64,000 nt of DNA from Liolophura sinensis (taxonomy: Eukaryota; Mollusca; Polyplacophora; Chitonida; Chitonidae), in assembly GCF_032854445.1 (NCBI RefSeq), contig NC_088302.1:14937338-15001337 (forward strand), written 5' to 3'. Positions 12,182-23,819 of the stretch are shown in pieces (position 1 is the stretch's first letter; every line of letters starts with the position of its first letter). The notes under the pieces are model-generated. The model worked only from the letters and a program-made list of their open reading frames with translations. It made no database searches and had not been told where the DNA came from. The position numbers were made by a program, and so were the translations under genes.

Positions 12182-12540
12182 CTAATATATTTTAGACTGA
12201 ATTTCAGTTGAGTCAGTATGATAAACAAAAACCGTACGTGGAGTGAATATGGACAGTTCGTTTGGAACTGAAGTTTCTAACTGGATAAAATTCTCAAAAA
12301 GGCCCAAAAAAGCTTGGCCGAAGCCGCCTTCGAAAACAAAGTATGTTGCCTGAAGACCCTCGAAACTCACCAGATCTATACACAGACATGTATCAAAGGA
12401 GTCATGCGCTCTTTGTAGTATGTTTTGCCCTGCCTTACGGAACATAACATCAGCACTGCAAATAAATTCGACAGGCCATATACTAATAGAGAGCATGCTC
12501 ACGTATGGGACCGTTAAGATGTCTGTCATGTGATACCCAC
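12182..12540 (-). CDS. SEPN-repeat gene, exon 2 (terminal)
   Basis: Begins after the acceptor TTTGGTCATAG and ends at the TAG at 12182-12184. With one base carried from exon 1 it reads [16 protein letters not shown] and onward for 119 residues, including [18 protein letters not shown]. Not repetitive, with normal amino-acid composition. The join is inferred from matching phase, so an intervening exon is possible. Confidence 0.5.
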
Positions 12541-14547
12541 CTATGACCAAACAAAGTACAAATTAATTAAAGACGTACAGGATAGAGAGTAAAACCAGAG
12601 CAGCGACGACAGTGTGATAACTGGCAAATGGTCACACGTAACTGGTGAAATACGGCTTCTTGTCTATTTACCTCAGCCAGGGTTTTATTCTATCTGTCCA
12701 TGTAAATGCATAAATAGTAGCAATTTACACGTCCCACACCACCATGGCTTATGCAGAATTAGGTAAAAAAAATGGAGTGATGTGAATGGCAATATATTAA
12801 ACGTCACCGGTCTAGAATTACTCAAAATACTATGTTGTCATCACATTTAACAATCTCAGTAAAACAATGCAAAGGGACCAGGCCTCTGGGATGCCAGATT
12901 TCACCTATAGTTGCATGAGATGTTTGATGGATAATGCATTCTCAATAATGGTATGTATATACACTGCGAGGTGTGTGATAACCCCCAGTTTTCGTCCACT
13001 GACGCACTGATTACTGATAACCGTTGAGTGAATATTTATAACGATCATACACATAAGGAAAACAAAAAATCTTGTACCGTAAATTTTTGTGAATCCACAC
13101 CCTCCTTATTAAAGGAGGTATGTACATGTAGATAAATACACTTACCAGCGGCAATAGCCAAACAGAGAAGTAAGGGTGGCAAGAGGATCTCTGTAGATGA
13201 CGGTCGTATTTCTGACACTGGTTCTGGCTCGCTAACTGAAGTACCATTTGGCTCTGCTTGAGGTGAAGACGGCTCCGCCTTTGTGTTTGGTTCTGATGAC
13301 GGCTCAGTGTTTGGCTCTGATGACGGCTCAGCGTTTGGTTCTGATGACGGCTCTGTGTTTGGTTCTGATGACGGCTCAGTGTTTGGTTCTGATGACGGCT
13401 CAGCGTTTGGTTCTGATGACGGCTCTGTGTTTGGCTCTGATGACGGATCTGTGTTTGGTTCTGATGACGGCTCAGTGTTTGGCTCTGATGACGGCTCAGC
13501 GTTTGGTTCTGATGACGGCTCTGTGTTTGGTTCTGATGACGGCTCAGTGTTTGGTTCTGATGACGGCTCAGCGTTTGGTTCTGATGACGGCTCTGTGTTT
13601 GGCTCTGATGACGGATCTGTGTTTGGTTCTGATGACGGCTCAGTGTTTGGCTCTGATGACGGCTCAGCGTTTGGTTCTGATGACGGCTCTGTGTTTGGTT
13701 CTGATGACGGCTCAGTGTTTGGTTCTGATGACGGCTCAGCGTTTGGTTCTGATGACGGCTCTGTGTTTGGTTCTGCTGACGGCTCTGTGTTTGGCTCTGA
13801 TGACGGATCTGTGTTTGGTTCTGATGACGGCTCAGTGTTTGGCTCTGATGACGGCTCTGTGTTTGGTTCTGATGACGGCTCTGTGTTTGGCTCTGATGAC
13901 GGCTCTGTGTTTGGTTCTGATGACGGCTCTGTGTTTGGCTCTGATGACGGCTCAGTGTTAGGCTCTGATGACGGCTCTGTATTTGGCTCTGATGACGGCT
14001 CAGTGTTAGGCTCTGATGACGGCTCTGTATTTGGCTCTGATGACGGCTCTGCGTTTGGTTCTGCTGACGGCAGCGTGTTTGGTTCTGATGACGGCTCTGT
14101 GTTTGGCTCTGATGAGGGTTCTGTCTCTGGTTCTGATGACGGCTCTGTGTTTGGTTCTGATGACGGCTCTGTGTTTGGTTCTGATGACGGCCCTGTATTT
14201 GGTTCTGATGACGGCCCTGTGTTTGGTTCTGATGACGGTTCTGTGTTTGGCTCTGATGACGGCTCTGTGTTTGGCTCTGATGACGGCTCTGTGTTTGGCT
14301 CTGATGACGGCTCAGTGTTTGGTTCTGATGACGGCTCTGTGTTTGGCTCTGATGATGGCTCTGTGTTTGGCTCTGATGACGGTTCTACATTTGGTTCTGA
14401 AGAGGGCTCCACATTTGGCTCTGATGACGGTTCTACTTTTGGTTCTGACGATGGCTCTGCATTTGGTTCAGCACTTGGTTCCGTTATGGCACTCGATGCC
14501 AACAAAAGGCTTAATGTTAAGAGAGTCACGAAGCAATATTTCGTCAT
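12182..14547 (-). CDS. Secreted or membrane-anchored SSEPNTEP octapeptide-repeat protein (two-exon model)
   Basis: Predicted protein of 586 residues from exons 14547-13146 and 12540-12182. The ATG at 14547 opens a typical signal peptide ([20 protein letters not shown], cleavage expected after residue 20). Residues 23 to about 430 are some 50 tandem octapeptides of consensus S-S-E-P-N-T-E-P, with A, D, V or G substitutions: strongly acidic, rich in Ser and Pro, without Cys. A hydrophobic stretch, [17 protein letters not shown], follows at about residues 450-466. The donor CTG/GTAAGTG at 13145 leaves phase 1, which matches the acceptor TTGGTCATAG at 12541. The 119-residue C-terminus (exon 2) has no domain I recognise. 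If exon 1 were instead spliced to a short tail, the hydrophobic end would resemble a GPI-anchor signal. I do not recognise the gene; acidic Ser/Pro repeat proteins occur in mucus, matrix and shell secretions, so that is only a guess. Longer frames starting upstream at TTG are not real starts. Confidence 0.7.
13146..14547 (-). CDS. SEPN-repeat gene, exon 1
   Basis: 1402 bp: 467 codons plus one base. It contains the start codon, signal peptide, the whole octapeptide array and a C-terminal hydrophobic segment, then a near-consensus donor (G/GTAAGTG). Confidence 0.8.
13270..14480 (-). repeat. 24-bp coding tandem repeat with higher-order structure
   Basis: About 50 units of 24 bp (GTTTGGTTCTGATGACGGCT plus four variable bases on the plus strand). 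In the 3' half, marker variants recur in blocks: GACGGATCTG occurs near 13443, 13611 and 13803, i.e. 168 and 192 bp apart (7 and 8 units). The peptide pattern of A, T and D variants repeats with the same period, which indicates recent block duplication. Several antisense frames are also open because the unit lacks stops. Confidence 0.9.
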
Positions 14548-16659
14548 ATTAGATCTACTGGCCGGACGATCTGTAAATAACTGATCCCTCGGCAACAGCA
14601 GTCCGGTGATTCCGTCAGGTTTCTAAGTTCCAAGAAGCACTTGGACACCGTTAATCATACTTGTTCATGTCTGAAGATAACGAGAGGCTGTGTTCAGTTC
14701 TGCTCCCGCTCTCTACCTCTACTGTCAATAAATGGTAACAACCCACAGCCAGTCACATCGATCCTGATTGGCTGTGTTCCCACGTGCTGCCCATCCGAGC
14801 TGCTCAGTTAGTGATGTATGCTCACGTGGTAGTCGATAGATGCCTCGATGAAGTAGAATTGGAGTGAATGATTAGCCTTGAATGCCGTACACATAGACGC
14901 CATGGCGTGTTTTGACCATCCTGTATCTACTTGGAATTCAAACGTGTTAAGTGATGCGTATTGCATTTCTGCTATTATAAAAGATGAAAGAATTTCGCAC
15001 TTGGCACTCCTTTGAATGGTACCAAGTGGACACCAAATCTCCGAGAACGCACGTCAGCGTTAAAAGGGTTTACTATATTATAGTAATTGACGAACAGATT
15101 CGGATGTCGATTCCATCTCCCACTGGTATAAGTATTTTCTTTTCTGCAGAAATACTCCTAAAATATAACTGTATAGCAATCAGTGTATAAATTATACTTT
15201 TGGAATGTCGATTACACGCACGACTCCACATTGTATATCGTTGAAAAGCATTGAAAGCTCATTTGTCTGCATGATGCTTGAGTGGTGCCACTGTCTCATT
15301 CACTTCATCTGTTCTTTCGAGGAGCGGTGCCGAACGAGGTTTTGGAAATTGGACCTGCGAGTACTGACCTCGAATATCGGCTGACAAATTGACATCAAGA
15401 ATGTCTGTTAGGGCGAGTAGCTCAGTAAATTTCTGTTAATAGGGTACACGAACAGGTACTATAAATCGCAGGGCATCGTTTTAAAGAAAATTGAGAAAGA
15501 TGTTCCAAAAAATGAAAACAAAAATCTATTTATGGGTATTATTTTATGTTTCTTAATGATCTTTCATTTTATGCATATTCCCGTCAATGGTTGGGTATAT
15601 TTAATCGGGAAATGTCGGGAATTATTTGGGCCAGCTTAACGCCCTTAATCAGCTAAGCAAAACCCTTTGCTAAAGCAAAAAAAAAAAGTTTCATGAAATC
15701 AAGTGACTTGTTCTGTAGCCTTGGAACTCACGCCTTTAACATGGCTGACTCGCACTCTGATCTGGTTTAGCCGAGTGTGGTTTGTTGTATGTATTCTTGG
15801 TTATAGCTATCAGCCACGACCTAAGAGGTCACGCGTTCAAATGCATCCCTCGCTTGTTCAGCTCTGGCCATTTACGTCAGAAAGTTTGTCTGGTACCTGA
15901 CCAAGTTTTTTCTCCTGAAGTTTAGAAGATGTCCTCCCCGGCTATTGGCCTAAACCTAAATTCTGTCGCCAAAGACCTGAGCAATCTATACGTCGAAACA
16001 GACAGACCAGCAGTCAACCAATAAGGACGTCACGGGTCAATAATCGCAAGGCCAATTCCCAAAACGTATGACACAAACCACCAAAGAAATAAGAAAGTTT
16101 CATACCGTTACCTTTATAAACAGGAAGTATAATTTCCATGTAAGCGAGTTGTCCACGTTAGTTGTCGCTGTTTATTAAATACTAGCCATATACATAGGTA
16201 TAGTTATATATAGGTATAGAGCAGGATATTACATTTATGTTTAATTTTCAGACGTGAATATATCACATCATTGCGCGTCCGCTAATAGAGTTACATTTAT
16301 CATACAACTGCCGAATGGTAGTTGACGTAAATAGCCTTCTGTAACTCATAACTTCCCCATACTCACTCTCTCTCTTTTGATATATTATTTTACAGGCGTA
16401 TACATGTCTGTATATATCCATGAACACGCGTGGGGTGGGTTGGGTGGGTTGTGGAAGGTTGGGGCGTTAATGCACCGTTATTGCTACCTGTGTTTAATTT
16501 GCAACAGTCAAATAAATGAATGAATATTTAGGCCCCTAAGCCAATGTCTTTAAAAATCCCACCTAGTTAATCCCACCTAGTTAATCATGTTATTTACCTG
16601 CTGTGCAGGGATATATTTTTCTTTTATTGTTCACTTTTAATTGATTTGATTGTATCATG
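14548..16659. other. Upstream region of the SEPN-repeat gene and unique sequence
   Basis: The first few hundred bases should hold the minus-strand promoter. Nothing else recognisable, apart from a short tRNA-like string near 15770-15850 (CAGCCACGACCTAAGAGGTC, GCGTTCAAATGCATCCCTCG) that may be SINE debris. Confidence 0.4.
14766..14773 (-). promoter_or_regulatory. Possible CCAAT box (AGCCAATC)
   Basis: The minus strand reads AGCCAATC about 220 bp upstream of the ATG at 14547. A single short motif, so weak evidence. Confidence 0.25.
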
Positions 16660-16899
16660 TTGTCAGCTTCAATTTATTTATTTGATTGGTGTTTTTTACG
16701 CCGTACGCAAAAATATTTCATTCATACGACGGCGGCAAGCATTACGGTGGGAGAAAATCGTGCAGAGCCCGTTGGGAAACCCACGACCATCTGCAGGTTG
16801 CTGCGAGACCTACCCACGCACAGTCGGAGAGGAAGCCTGGGTCATTACGCTGCGCTAGCGCGCAAACCAACTGAGCCACCGAGGCCCCTTGTCAGCTTC
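16660..16899 (-). mobile_element. SINE family A, full-length, with target-site duplication
   Basis: On the minus strand the element (16671-16888) starts GGGGCCTCGGTGGCTCAGTT, with box A continuing GGTTTGCGCGCTAGCGCAGC, and ends in TATGAATGAAATATTTTTGC and a T/A-rich AAATAAATAAAT-type tail. It is flanked by an 11-bp direct repeat, TTGTCAGCTTC (16660-16670 and 16889-16899), the mark of target-primed insertion. Part of the body around the B box has been lost. Confidence 0.9.
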
Positions 16900-19030
16900 T
16901 AAGTTCGTGAATATGATTTAAATTATTTGATTTCTACATGGGACACAGTAAGCTCAATGGACGTCAAGCTCCAGTTCAGTGTATTGTATTTTTTGGAGTG
17001 TGTATAGAGTAGATAAGATCAAATGAAATTAATATAATACCGAGTACCGTAGTCCTGTGAAACGGACATCTGCTCTGTTCCTGGTGATCTTTGTTTCATA
17101 TTGCAGCTGAAGTTGTTTTTTTTGTTGTCTGGAAAGCTGAACGACAACCTCTCTCCGTAGAACTTCATCACGGTCAGATAATCTCTGGTTCGAGTATATA
17201 AAGATTGGGGCTCATATAATAGACGCACTGTTATGTTAGTCCCCGACAGAGATCATTGCCATTATTACAGGGCTCTTGTGAATTAACGCTGAATGTCAGA
17301 TCACAATATAACGATCAAATGATTCAACTACCGATGTCTTGGCGATGTGATTGATGGTTCCGATCAGGGATATCACAGATTTGCACCGTTTCAATTATGC
17401 GCAAAAGTACTTTCTCCGACACTAAATTAACGTATATGTTAGCCCTACCACAAATTCCGTCGATGAAATAATTATATTTATTGATTGTGGACACCTTTGT
17501 CAAGGGCCTGAACAATTTTAGATCAATCACATTAATTAGCAAACAATTACATGCATAATTCGCGTTCAGTGTGCACTCTGCCTACTACTATACCACAGGA
17601 CACTACTTAGCTACAGCCCTGCCACCACCACCATCCCCCACCCCTCCCTCCCTCCCACACACACACGTCCAGAATATAAGTCCACTAATTACTGGTCAAC
17701 CATGTGAGCTGTTACGTGCAGGCTCGTTAAGGTAGACACTAATGAACCAGAAATTGTCCCAGTGAACATCACACCAATAAAAGCCATGTTCATTCACAAA
17801 AGTCAATGCTTCTGCGCATGGACTAGATTTGGGACAACTCTTTGTGCACATGTCGTTTTGCACGTGGTTCTTCTTCTGGGTGGGGGCGGCCGGACATGGT
17901 GAGGGTGGGGGTTACAGGGGATTTGTGCATAGTGCACAAGCGAATGAGTGTCACAAGAAAAGCCACCGGACGTTGCACTTTTTGATTCTTTTCCAGTCAA
18001 CTTAGTCAGGTGTCTGTCAGTTTGTGAATAACAAATATTTGATTCCTAAACAAGAAACTTCTTTAGGATACAGGCGTCGAAACAAAGATACAAATACTAA
18101 GCTACCAGTCAAAATGGACGTTGCGGGGTCAATAGCCACAATACCAAATTTCACCAACCAATAAGAACAAGGAAAGAATACAAAGTAGTCGGATTCACGC
18201 TAAGTGAAGCAGTCTGGTTTTTAATGATGACAAAACATGCAAAGAATGATCTTAGAGAGTGAATTAAACCAGTATCCAAATCGTGCATGATGTTAGCATA
18301 TATGGTGTCACTAATCAATGTATGTCTCAGTTGCGCTTTGATCTTATCCAATATGAATAATGTGCATCCCCTAAACCAGGGTTAAAGGAGAAGAAAATTT
18401 AACATCAATCAAATACCATTGAAAAGAGTATGCATTTCCTCGCAGGTGATTGCCATAAAAATTCTAATATGTACCTCAAGTTCATAAATTATAAATAAAG
18501 TCAGCGCCAAAATCCACTGTGGGCGACTCCATTTTGCTGAAGAACTAGTCCTGAAGTCTTCTGTGTTAGGAGAAGAATTGCCGTAGAACTCCAGTAGAAC
18601 TCTTCTTCTCAGAAAAAGCGAACAGTTGTTTTCCGCTTGACAATCGGGGAAACCGGAATGTTGGACGTAGGTTCCGAGTTTACACGAACAAGCCGGCAGT
18701 TTTAACGAGTCTCGTTAGCTGAGAGGCAACACCCCCCCACCCCCCCCCCCCCACACCCCACACAGCAATTTATGCCAGCTTTGACATTTTCAGGCTTTAC
18801 GTGTATGGCGAAGAAAAATCGCAAAATTATGCAGCAGGCACCACCAGATAGAAAAAAATGTGCTCTATTCAGCCTATAGTGTCATTTTAAAAAATGTTCT
18901 CCTCCTTTAGAGAATCATACAGTTATGAAGGAGAGTGGCGGATATTCTGGACACTATGTCCACATTTACTTACAACAGAACTGTATTCATGGTAAAATTT
19001 AAGAAATCTAGAGAGAAGGTTTTTTTTTTG
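16900..19030. other. Unique-looking non-coding sequence with simple C-rich tracts
   Basis: C-rich tracts lie near 17615-17665 (CCACCATCCCCCACCCCTCC with a following CA run) and near 18729-18765 (C-run broken by A). Frames are short and no exon was recognised. Confidence 0.4.
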
Positions 19031-19336
19031 TTTCAGTCATATGACGATGAAGGCGTCCTCGGTGAGCATGTGCCTCCCTGTTGCATGGCGGATTTCCAAT
19101 GCTCTTTTATCTAGTGCTGCTTCACTGAGACGATTTACCTAAGGCAAGTAAGCTGCCCCATCCGAGCTGCTTACTTGTGTGAAACAATCGTTGCGCTTCC
19201 CGTTTATGTTGAACGCCAAGCAATTAAGCTGTAACTTCCTCTTTTAAGTTCTTAGGTGTGATCCGACCCAGGATTGACCCTGGATCTACTGCCCCCGAAG
19301 CGGACGCTCTACCTGCTGAGCCATCGGGACAGGGGC
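19031..19336 (-). mobile_element. SINE family B with tRNA-like head
   Basis: On the minus strand the head reads CTGTCCCGATGGCTCAGCAG (box A) and later CCAGGGTCAATCCTGGGTCG (box B), together resembling a degenerate tRNA of about 73 bases at 19262-19333. A body (ACACCTAAGAACTTAAAAGA) follows, and a 3' end matching the other B copies (CATCGTCATATGACTGAAAC). Confidence 0.75.
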
Positions 19337-22132
19337 CCTGTATTTCGTGACCATATAAACTAAACCAATAAACTTGGTGTGCCTGGTGTAAATTACGAAT
19401 TTTCTATTGTTCTATTAAGAAATTTAGAGAGCTGTGGTGCAATATGTAAATAACAGAGGCTTGATTTATGAACAAGAACCTTAACGAGGTGTGAATATGT
19501 CCGATTCATGATTGAAAATGGAATTTAGTCAGGTGTGAGGTATGGTATTTTTCGGACTCAAATTCGAATTCCTCACGAGATCGACTTATGCGCCTTAGGG
19601 TTCACCGGCGGCAAAATGGAGCGGACGCGAAAGATACAGTTTATCAGACGTTACAGATCCTGCATTCCAAATTTAGAGAAGCTAACAGCCCACACTGTTA
19701 GCGGTCTGAAAACGTCGAGAATTTCAAAAACAAACAGCTGGTACTTACTGCAGAAGCTGTGTAGTAGCACACAAAACACAACCGATGCCAAAAACTGAAC
19801 AAAACGCCGGAATAATTAAGATTCCACATTGTTGTCAACACAACTTCGTCTTTTCTAGGGATCTATAATTGTTTATATCCTCGCGACAAATGTCGGTACA
19901 CTCTCAGAAGAGTCAGTTCATGCCTAATCAAAGAAATACTTGATTTTTAACTTACGTGGACGTCATTAATACCTCCAAACAAGTTTAATTAGAAATCTTT
20001 ACGCCAGGCTTTCTTGGATGGTACTGCATATACAAAAGCCGCGATATACTATACATAGGATTCCAATTTAGGCCTATCCATATATCCAGCACACTATCGA
20101 GCTTAACGGAAACTCGTCTCCGGTACACTGTATGTACACGGTTATACCACAGAAAAGAATGGCTGAATATGGCTTAACGCCACTTTGGCAATATTTCAGC
20201 CATATTGTCGCGAGAACATGTGAACCGAACAGCCATACATCCAATAACTTGACACAGTATATGTCTGCCTTATCTGTTTTACACATGCATTAGTGGTAAT
20301 TCATCCGTAACGGTACCATGACGTAAAAGCTGGAGCTACCATTTGGCAACACATGATACTGCTCGTCACGAGTGAGTTTGTGGATAAACGACGTCAGTCA
20401 CATATTCTGGGGACAAAAAGGAAAACTTGTTTCCTATTGTTACATGTAAAAAATAGTCCTGCTGTCACAGGAAGCACAGGTCCTGTTTGTTGCAGTGGCT
20501 GACTTGACAGGCTTAGTGAAGAGGTTATTTTACTTCCTGCAACAGCAATAAAACGGATCATGCATATATCTCAACCAAGGGACAGATTGCACAAAGCGAT
20601 TTTTAACACAAACCAAAACTTAAAACTTCGACATAATAAGCAGTTTATTTTGAAATACTCGTCTCTGACTATACCAGAGATTTTTGGCCAAAAATCGATC
20701 ACCTCCAATCCGACTGAATTTTTGCCAGCATTTGAGAATAACCCAAATAATTATTTCTCACTAAACTGAAGTCACGTCAGCGCAATACTTAATGTTCAAA
20801 ATTGGAAATGGGGATCACGTTACAACTTAGAGACTCATTTTAACATTAAAAATAGTACAGGTGCGAGTCTGATATTTTGGGAAAGGTAAAAATTTGGACC
20901 ATGACCGAAAACAGAGGAAAACTTGATTGACTGGCAAATACTTACTTTTTCCACAAAATCTCTGATATAGCCTCTGTTATAAGTGTTCCCAGTTTTACCT
21001 CATACTCTCAAAAGAGATTAAGTTTAAATCACTTATAAAACCTTTGATTTTCAACATCAAAACTAGCGGTTACAAACGGCCCTTGATGTTTTCTATTCTG
21101 TTGCTGGCATGTCAACACGAGAATCTAAATATACTAGTATTCATTAACACATGACACACACAAAATAAACTGATTATTAGGCTGTATTTGGGTTGTTATT
21201 TTCACCCTAAAAAGTCTTGAGAGATTTACTGTTGGGAATGCTTCTTAGTTAAAAGTCGATTATTTCCTTTTTTTAACACAGAAATGAAAGTCAACACATG
21301 TAGCTTTCTCTCTTGCTACTATAATAGCTACTTGTGTACCAGTAAATGCTCTCTGTAACAATATACATATAGAATCTATCATAATTCGTCAGTTTCCTTC
21401 AGCCAACAGTTTTGTCTTTTAAACACACCTGTATACAGCGCATGCTGAGTACATGGGACAACATAGACAGATTAATAGAACATGTGCAGGTTACATCAAT
21501 GTATACAGAATGCTACACATCAGGCCAGTTCACCATCCTGCAAAAAATTCATCTTTCCAGCCATTCTAGGACTTTTCCCAGGAGAATGCTCAACTGGGGT
21601 TTAAACCCATTAGAGGTCATATGGCTAGGTGTGTGGAGTCTTGAAGGGGATGAAATATTTTCAGAAAACTATTTTTTTAGCTGATTTTAAAACAAATGTT
21701 TTCATCTATCTGCACTCAACAGAATGAAACAGCAATGCTGTTACAGGTTGTAGACAGAGGTCAATGTCGAAGATAGATAACCCGTAAAATTTGCAAAGGC
21801 CTAACAAGTCACGTCGTCATCAGTACAAATTAATTAGAGAAATGACGCAGTTGACAACTTCACTTGTAATTCCATCAAAAGTGGGTCGAAATAAAAAGAT
21901 CAATACTATTCATGTCCTTACCGAAATAACACTCACGTCAAATATAAAACCAAAAAGTTGCCTAAAAATGTTATTTTAACTTTCATACTGATCAATTTAA
22001 ATTTATATTTTCCCCCAAAGTCAGCCGACACAAGAAAGCAGTAAGGTGAGAAAATATGATGTGACTAGTGAAGCAACAAATTATACAGACATGACAAAAG
22101 ACAAGCTACATACAAAAGCATTAATCACCTTT
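19337..22132. other. Non-coding stretch, nothing recognised
   Basis: AT-rich with short frames only (an 87-codon plus frame at 19535 has no recognisable domain). It may include distal ubiquilin 3' flank. Confidence 0.4.
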
Positions 22133-22171
22133 GAAATGGATATCAATCACAAGGTGATTGATATCCATTTC
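22133..22171. repeat. Perfect 18-bp hairpin with 3-nt loop
   Basis: GAAATGGATATCAATCAC at 22133-22150 is followed by AAG and its exact reverse complement at 22154-22171. Confidence 0.9.
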
Positions 22172-23739
22172 CTGACTAACAGTTAAATACAAGTTTGAAA
22201 TATCTGCATTTCAAGCCGGGATTTCAATGTAGTAAGAAAGGTAACTCTGGCAATAACTCAGGATGGCACGCTCCATAAGACAGATTCCCAAAATCCAAAC
22301 TGAACTTCTACACAAACTTGAAGGAAAGATAAACAAAATGATTGACAGATCAAGTAATACCAGACTCATACAAGTGTGTGTACCATGTAAGCTCCATCTG
22401 CCTCTCAGCTACATACACATACCACTCCCTTGCGGGTGTAATACTTTATCAAGTCAACTGTGTAGATACAAACTTTCTGGTCTTTCCCAGAGACTGAATA
22501 TTCTCAATTCTTGCTGTCTAGATCACTTTCTCTAAAAGACCAATGACGTCCACTTTTACAGAGAATTTGGTATTGTTTATGAAGTATTTTGAAGCGAACT
22601 ATTCAAAATTTCATATATGTGAGCTAACTGGGGAAAGCTTTAAGACCCTATACTTAAACAGGTTATTTCTTTTTTCCTACAATTTGGAAAGTCACATTTT
22701 GACTGACTGGATATCCCAGATTTTCTTCAACATTACTACAGTCTCAAAATTTTTGTGTCCACATTTCCCGGCTGATCTATTGTTTCAGTTGAAAACCACC
22801 TTAAATACCAATTCTGTGTCATTTCGATTGAGAACTACATTAAAATAATAGATACATAGACATTCATTTGAAACCAAAAATATATATACTTTCTGTAAGA
22901 TACTATACAAAAAAAAAGGAAAGAAATGGTTTAATACCTAAGCTATTACAAGATATTTTGGATTGGTAACTTAAGGAGCTTCACAGCAACTTGATCAACG
23001 AAACTGGATGAATGAAGTCAACCACTTTCCAGATTATGAGCAATATTACAACATGTAGTTGAAATAGTTCCCACAAAATGAAACCTGGCATATAACAATA
23101 TAACATACATTTTACAAGTATGTTTAACTATCTTTAAGAACAAGCTTTGAGTGTTACAGCAATTCTGACTGTGAAGAAACCAGACACGGTTTACGCTAAC
23201 TCATGGTATGATACTGACAACACCTCCTTAGAAAGCTTCTTGGCGCACATCTATAAAAATCAACTGCAGGAGTACCTAGGCATGTATCCTAGTTAGTGTG
23301 AGTTAATTACGGTAAACTGTACTACATTTTCACACCTCAATATCACATGGTGTCTTGTCGCAACACATTCCTGATCACACAAATTTTGATCAAAGCTTAT
23401 TTTGATCAAGAACATTTTTGATCAAGAAATCAGTTGCATGTTAGGCCAGCAAGACCATATCTCTGGCAGAACAGTGAGAGAGGAAACTCCCAGCATCTGC
23501 ATCGTATTGGATTAATTGATATTAAAACTGTCCATAAGCCAAGCGGGATAATAATGTAGAATTACACAGAATTGCACCCGTAAGCATAAAGGTATGGTGT
23601 GGGTCATCAATGTCTCACACAATATATTAAATGAGATAGCCGCAGTCTGATTTGCACACACCGCACCACGGGGCATTGTCACACAATGTCAATACGTCTT
23701 TAGTCAAAGCCTGTACGTCAGCACAATTGCAAGGCTCAA
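22172..23739. other. 3' flank of ubiquilin, probably 3' UTR
   Basis: Directly downstream of the minus-strand stop. No clear AATAAA was seen close to it; an ATTAAA variant lies on the minus strand at 22930-22935. The plus-strand frame at 22543-22848 looks accidental. Confidence 0.4.
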
Positions 23740-23819
23740 TCATTGTTGTTGTTGTTGTTGCTGTTGTTGTATCAATCTGTCAATGGCCGCGTTGACATCC
23801 CCTAGGGTAGCAGCAAGAG
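23740..23819 (-). CDS. UBQLN: UBQLN exon 15 (end of UBA, poly-Q tail, stop)
   Basis: Residues 575-600. Reads [17 protein letters not shown], the last UBA helices, then nine Gln encoded by CAA/CAG (23743-23769) and TGA. Acceptor GATTGTTTCAG. Confidence 0.93.

Noticed and set aside
13248..14584. Long plus-strand open frames across the SEPN repeat ([12 protein letters not shown] and [12 protein letters not shown] repeats, up to 433 codons)
   Set aside because: They exist only because a 24-bp stop-free unit is open in several frames. The minus frame has a signal peptide and good splice sites; the plus frames have none of these.
14548..14595. Upstream TTG start of the repeat ORF
   Set aside because: Not an ATG; the ATG at 14547 begins directly at a clean signal peptide.
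15770..15850. tRNA-like string with GCGTTCAAATGCATCC
   Set aside because: Only a B-box-like piece; no complete cloverleaf and no identifiable SINE body.
19262..19333. tRNA gene
   Set aside because: A and B boxes are recognisable but the acceptor and anticodon stems pair poorly, and it is the head of a SINE.
22543..22848. 101-codon plus-strand frame
   Set aside because: No domain, no splice context, AT-rich composition; likely chance in the ubiquilin 3' flank.
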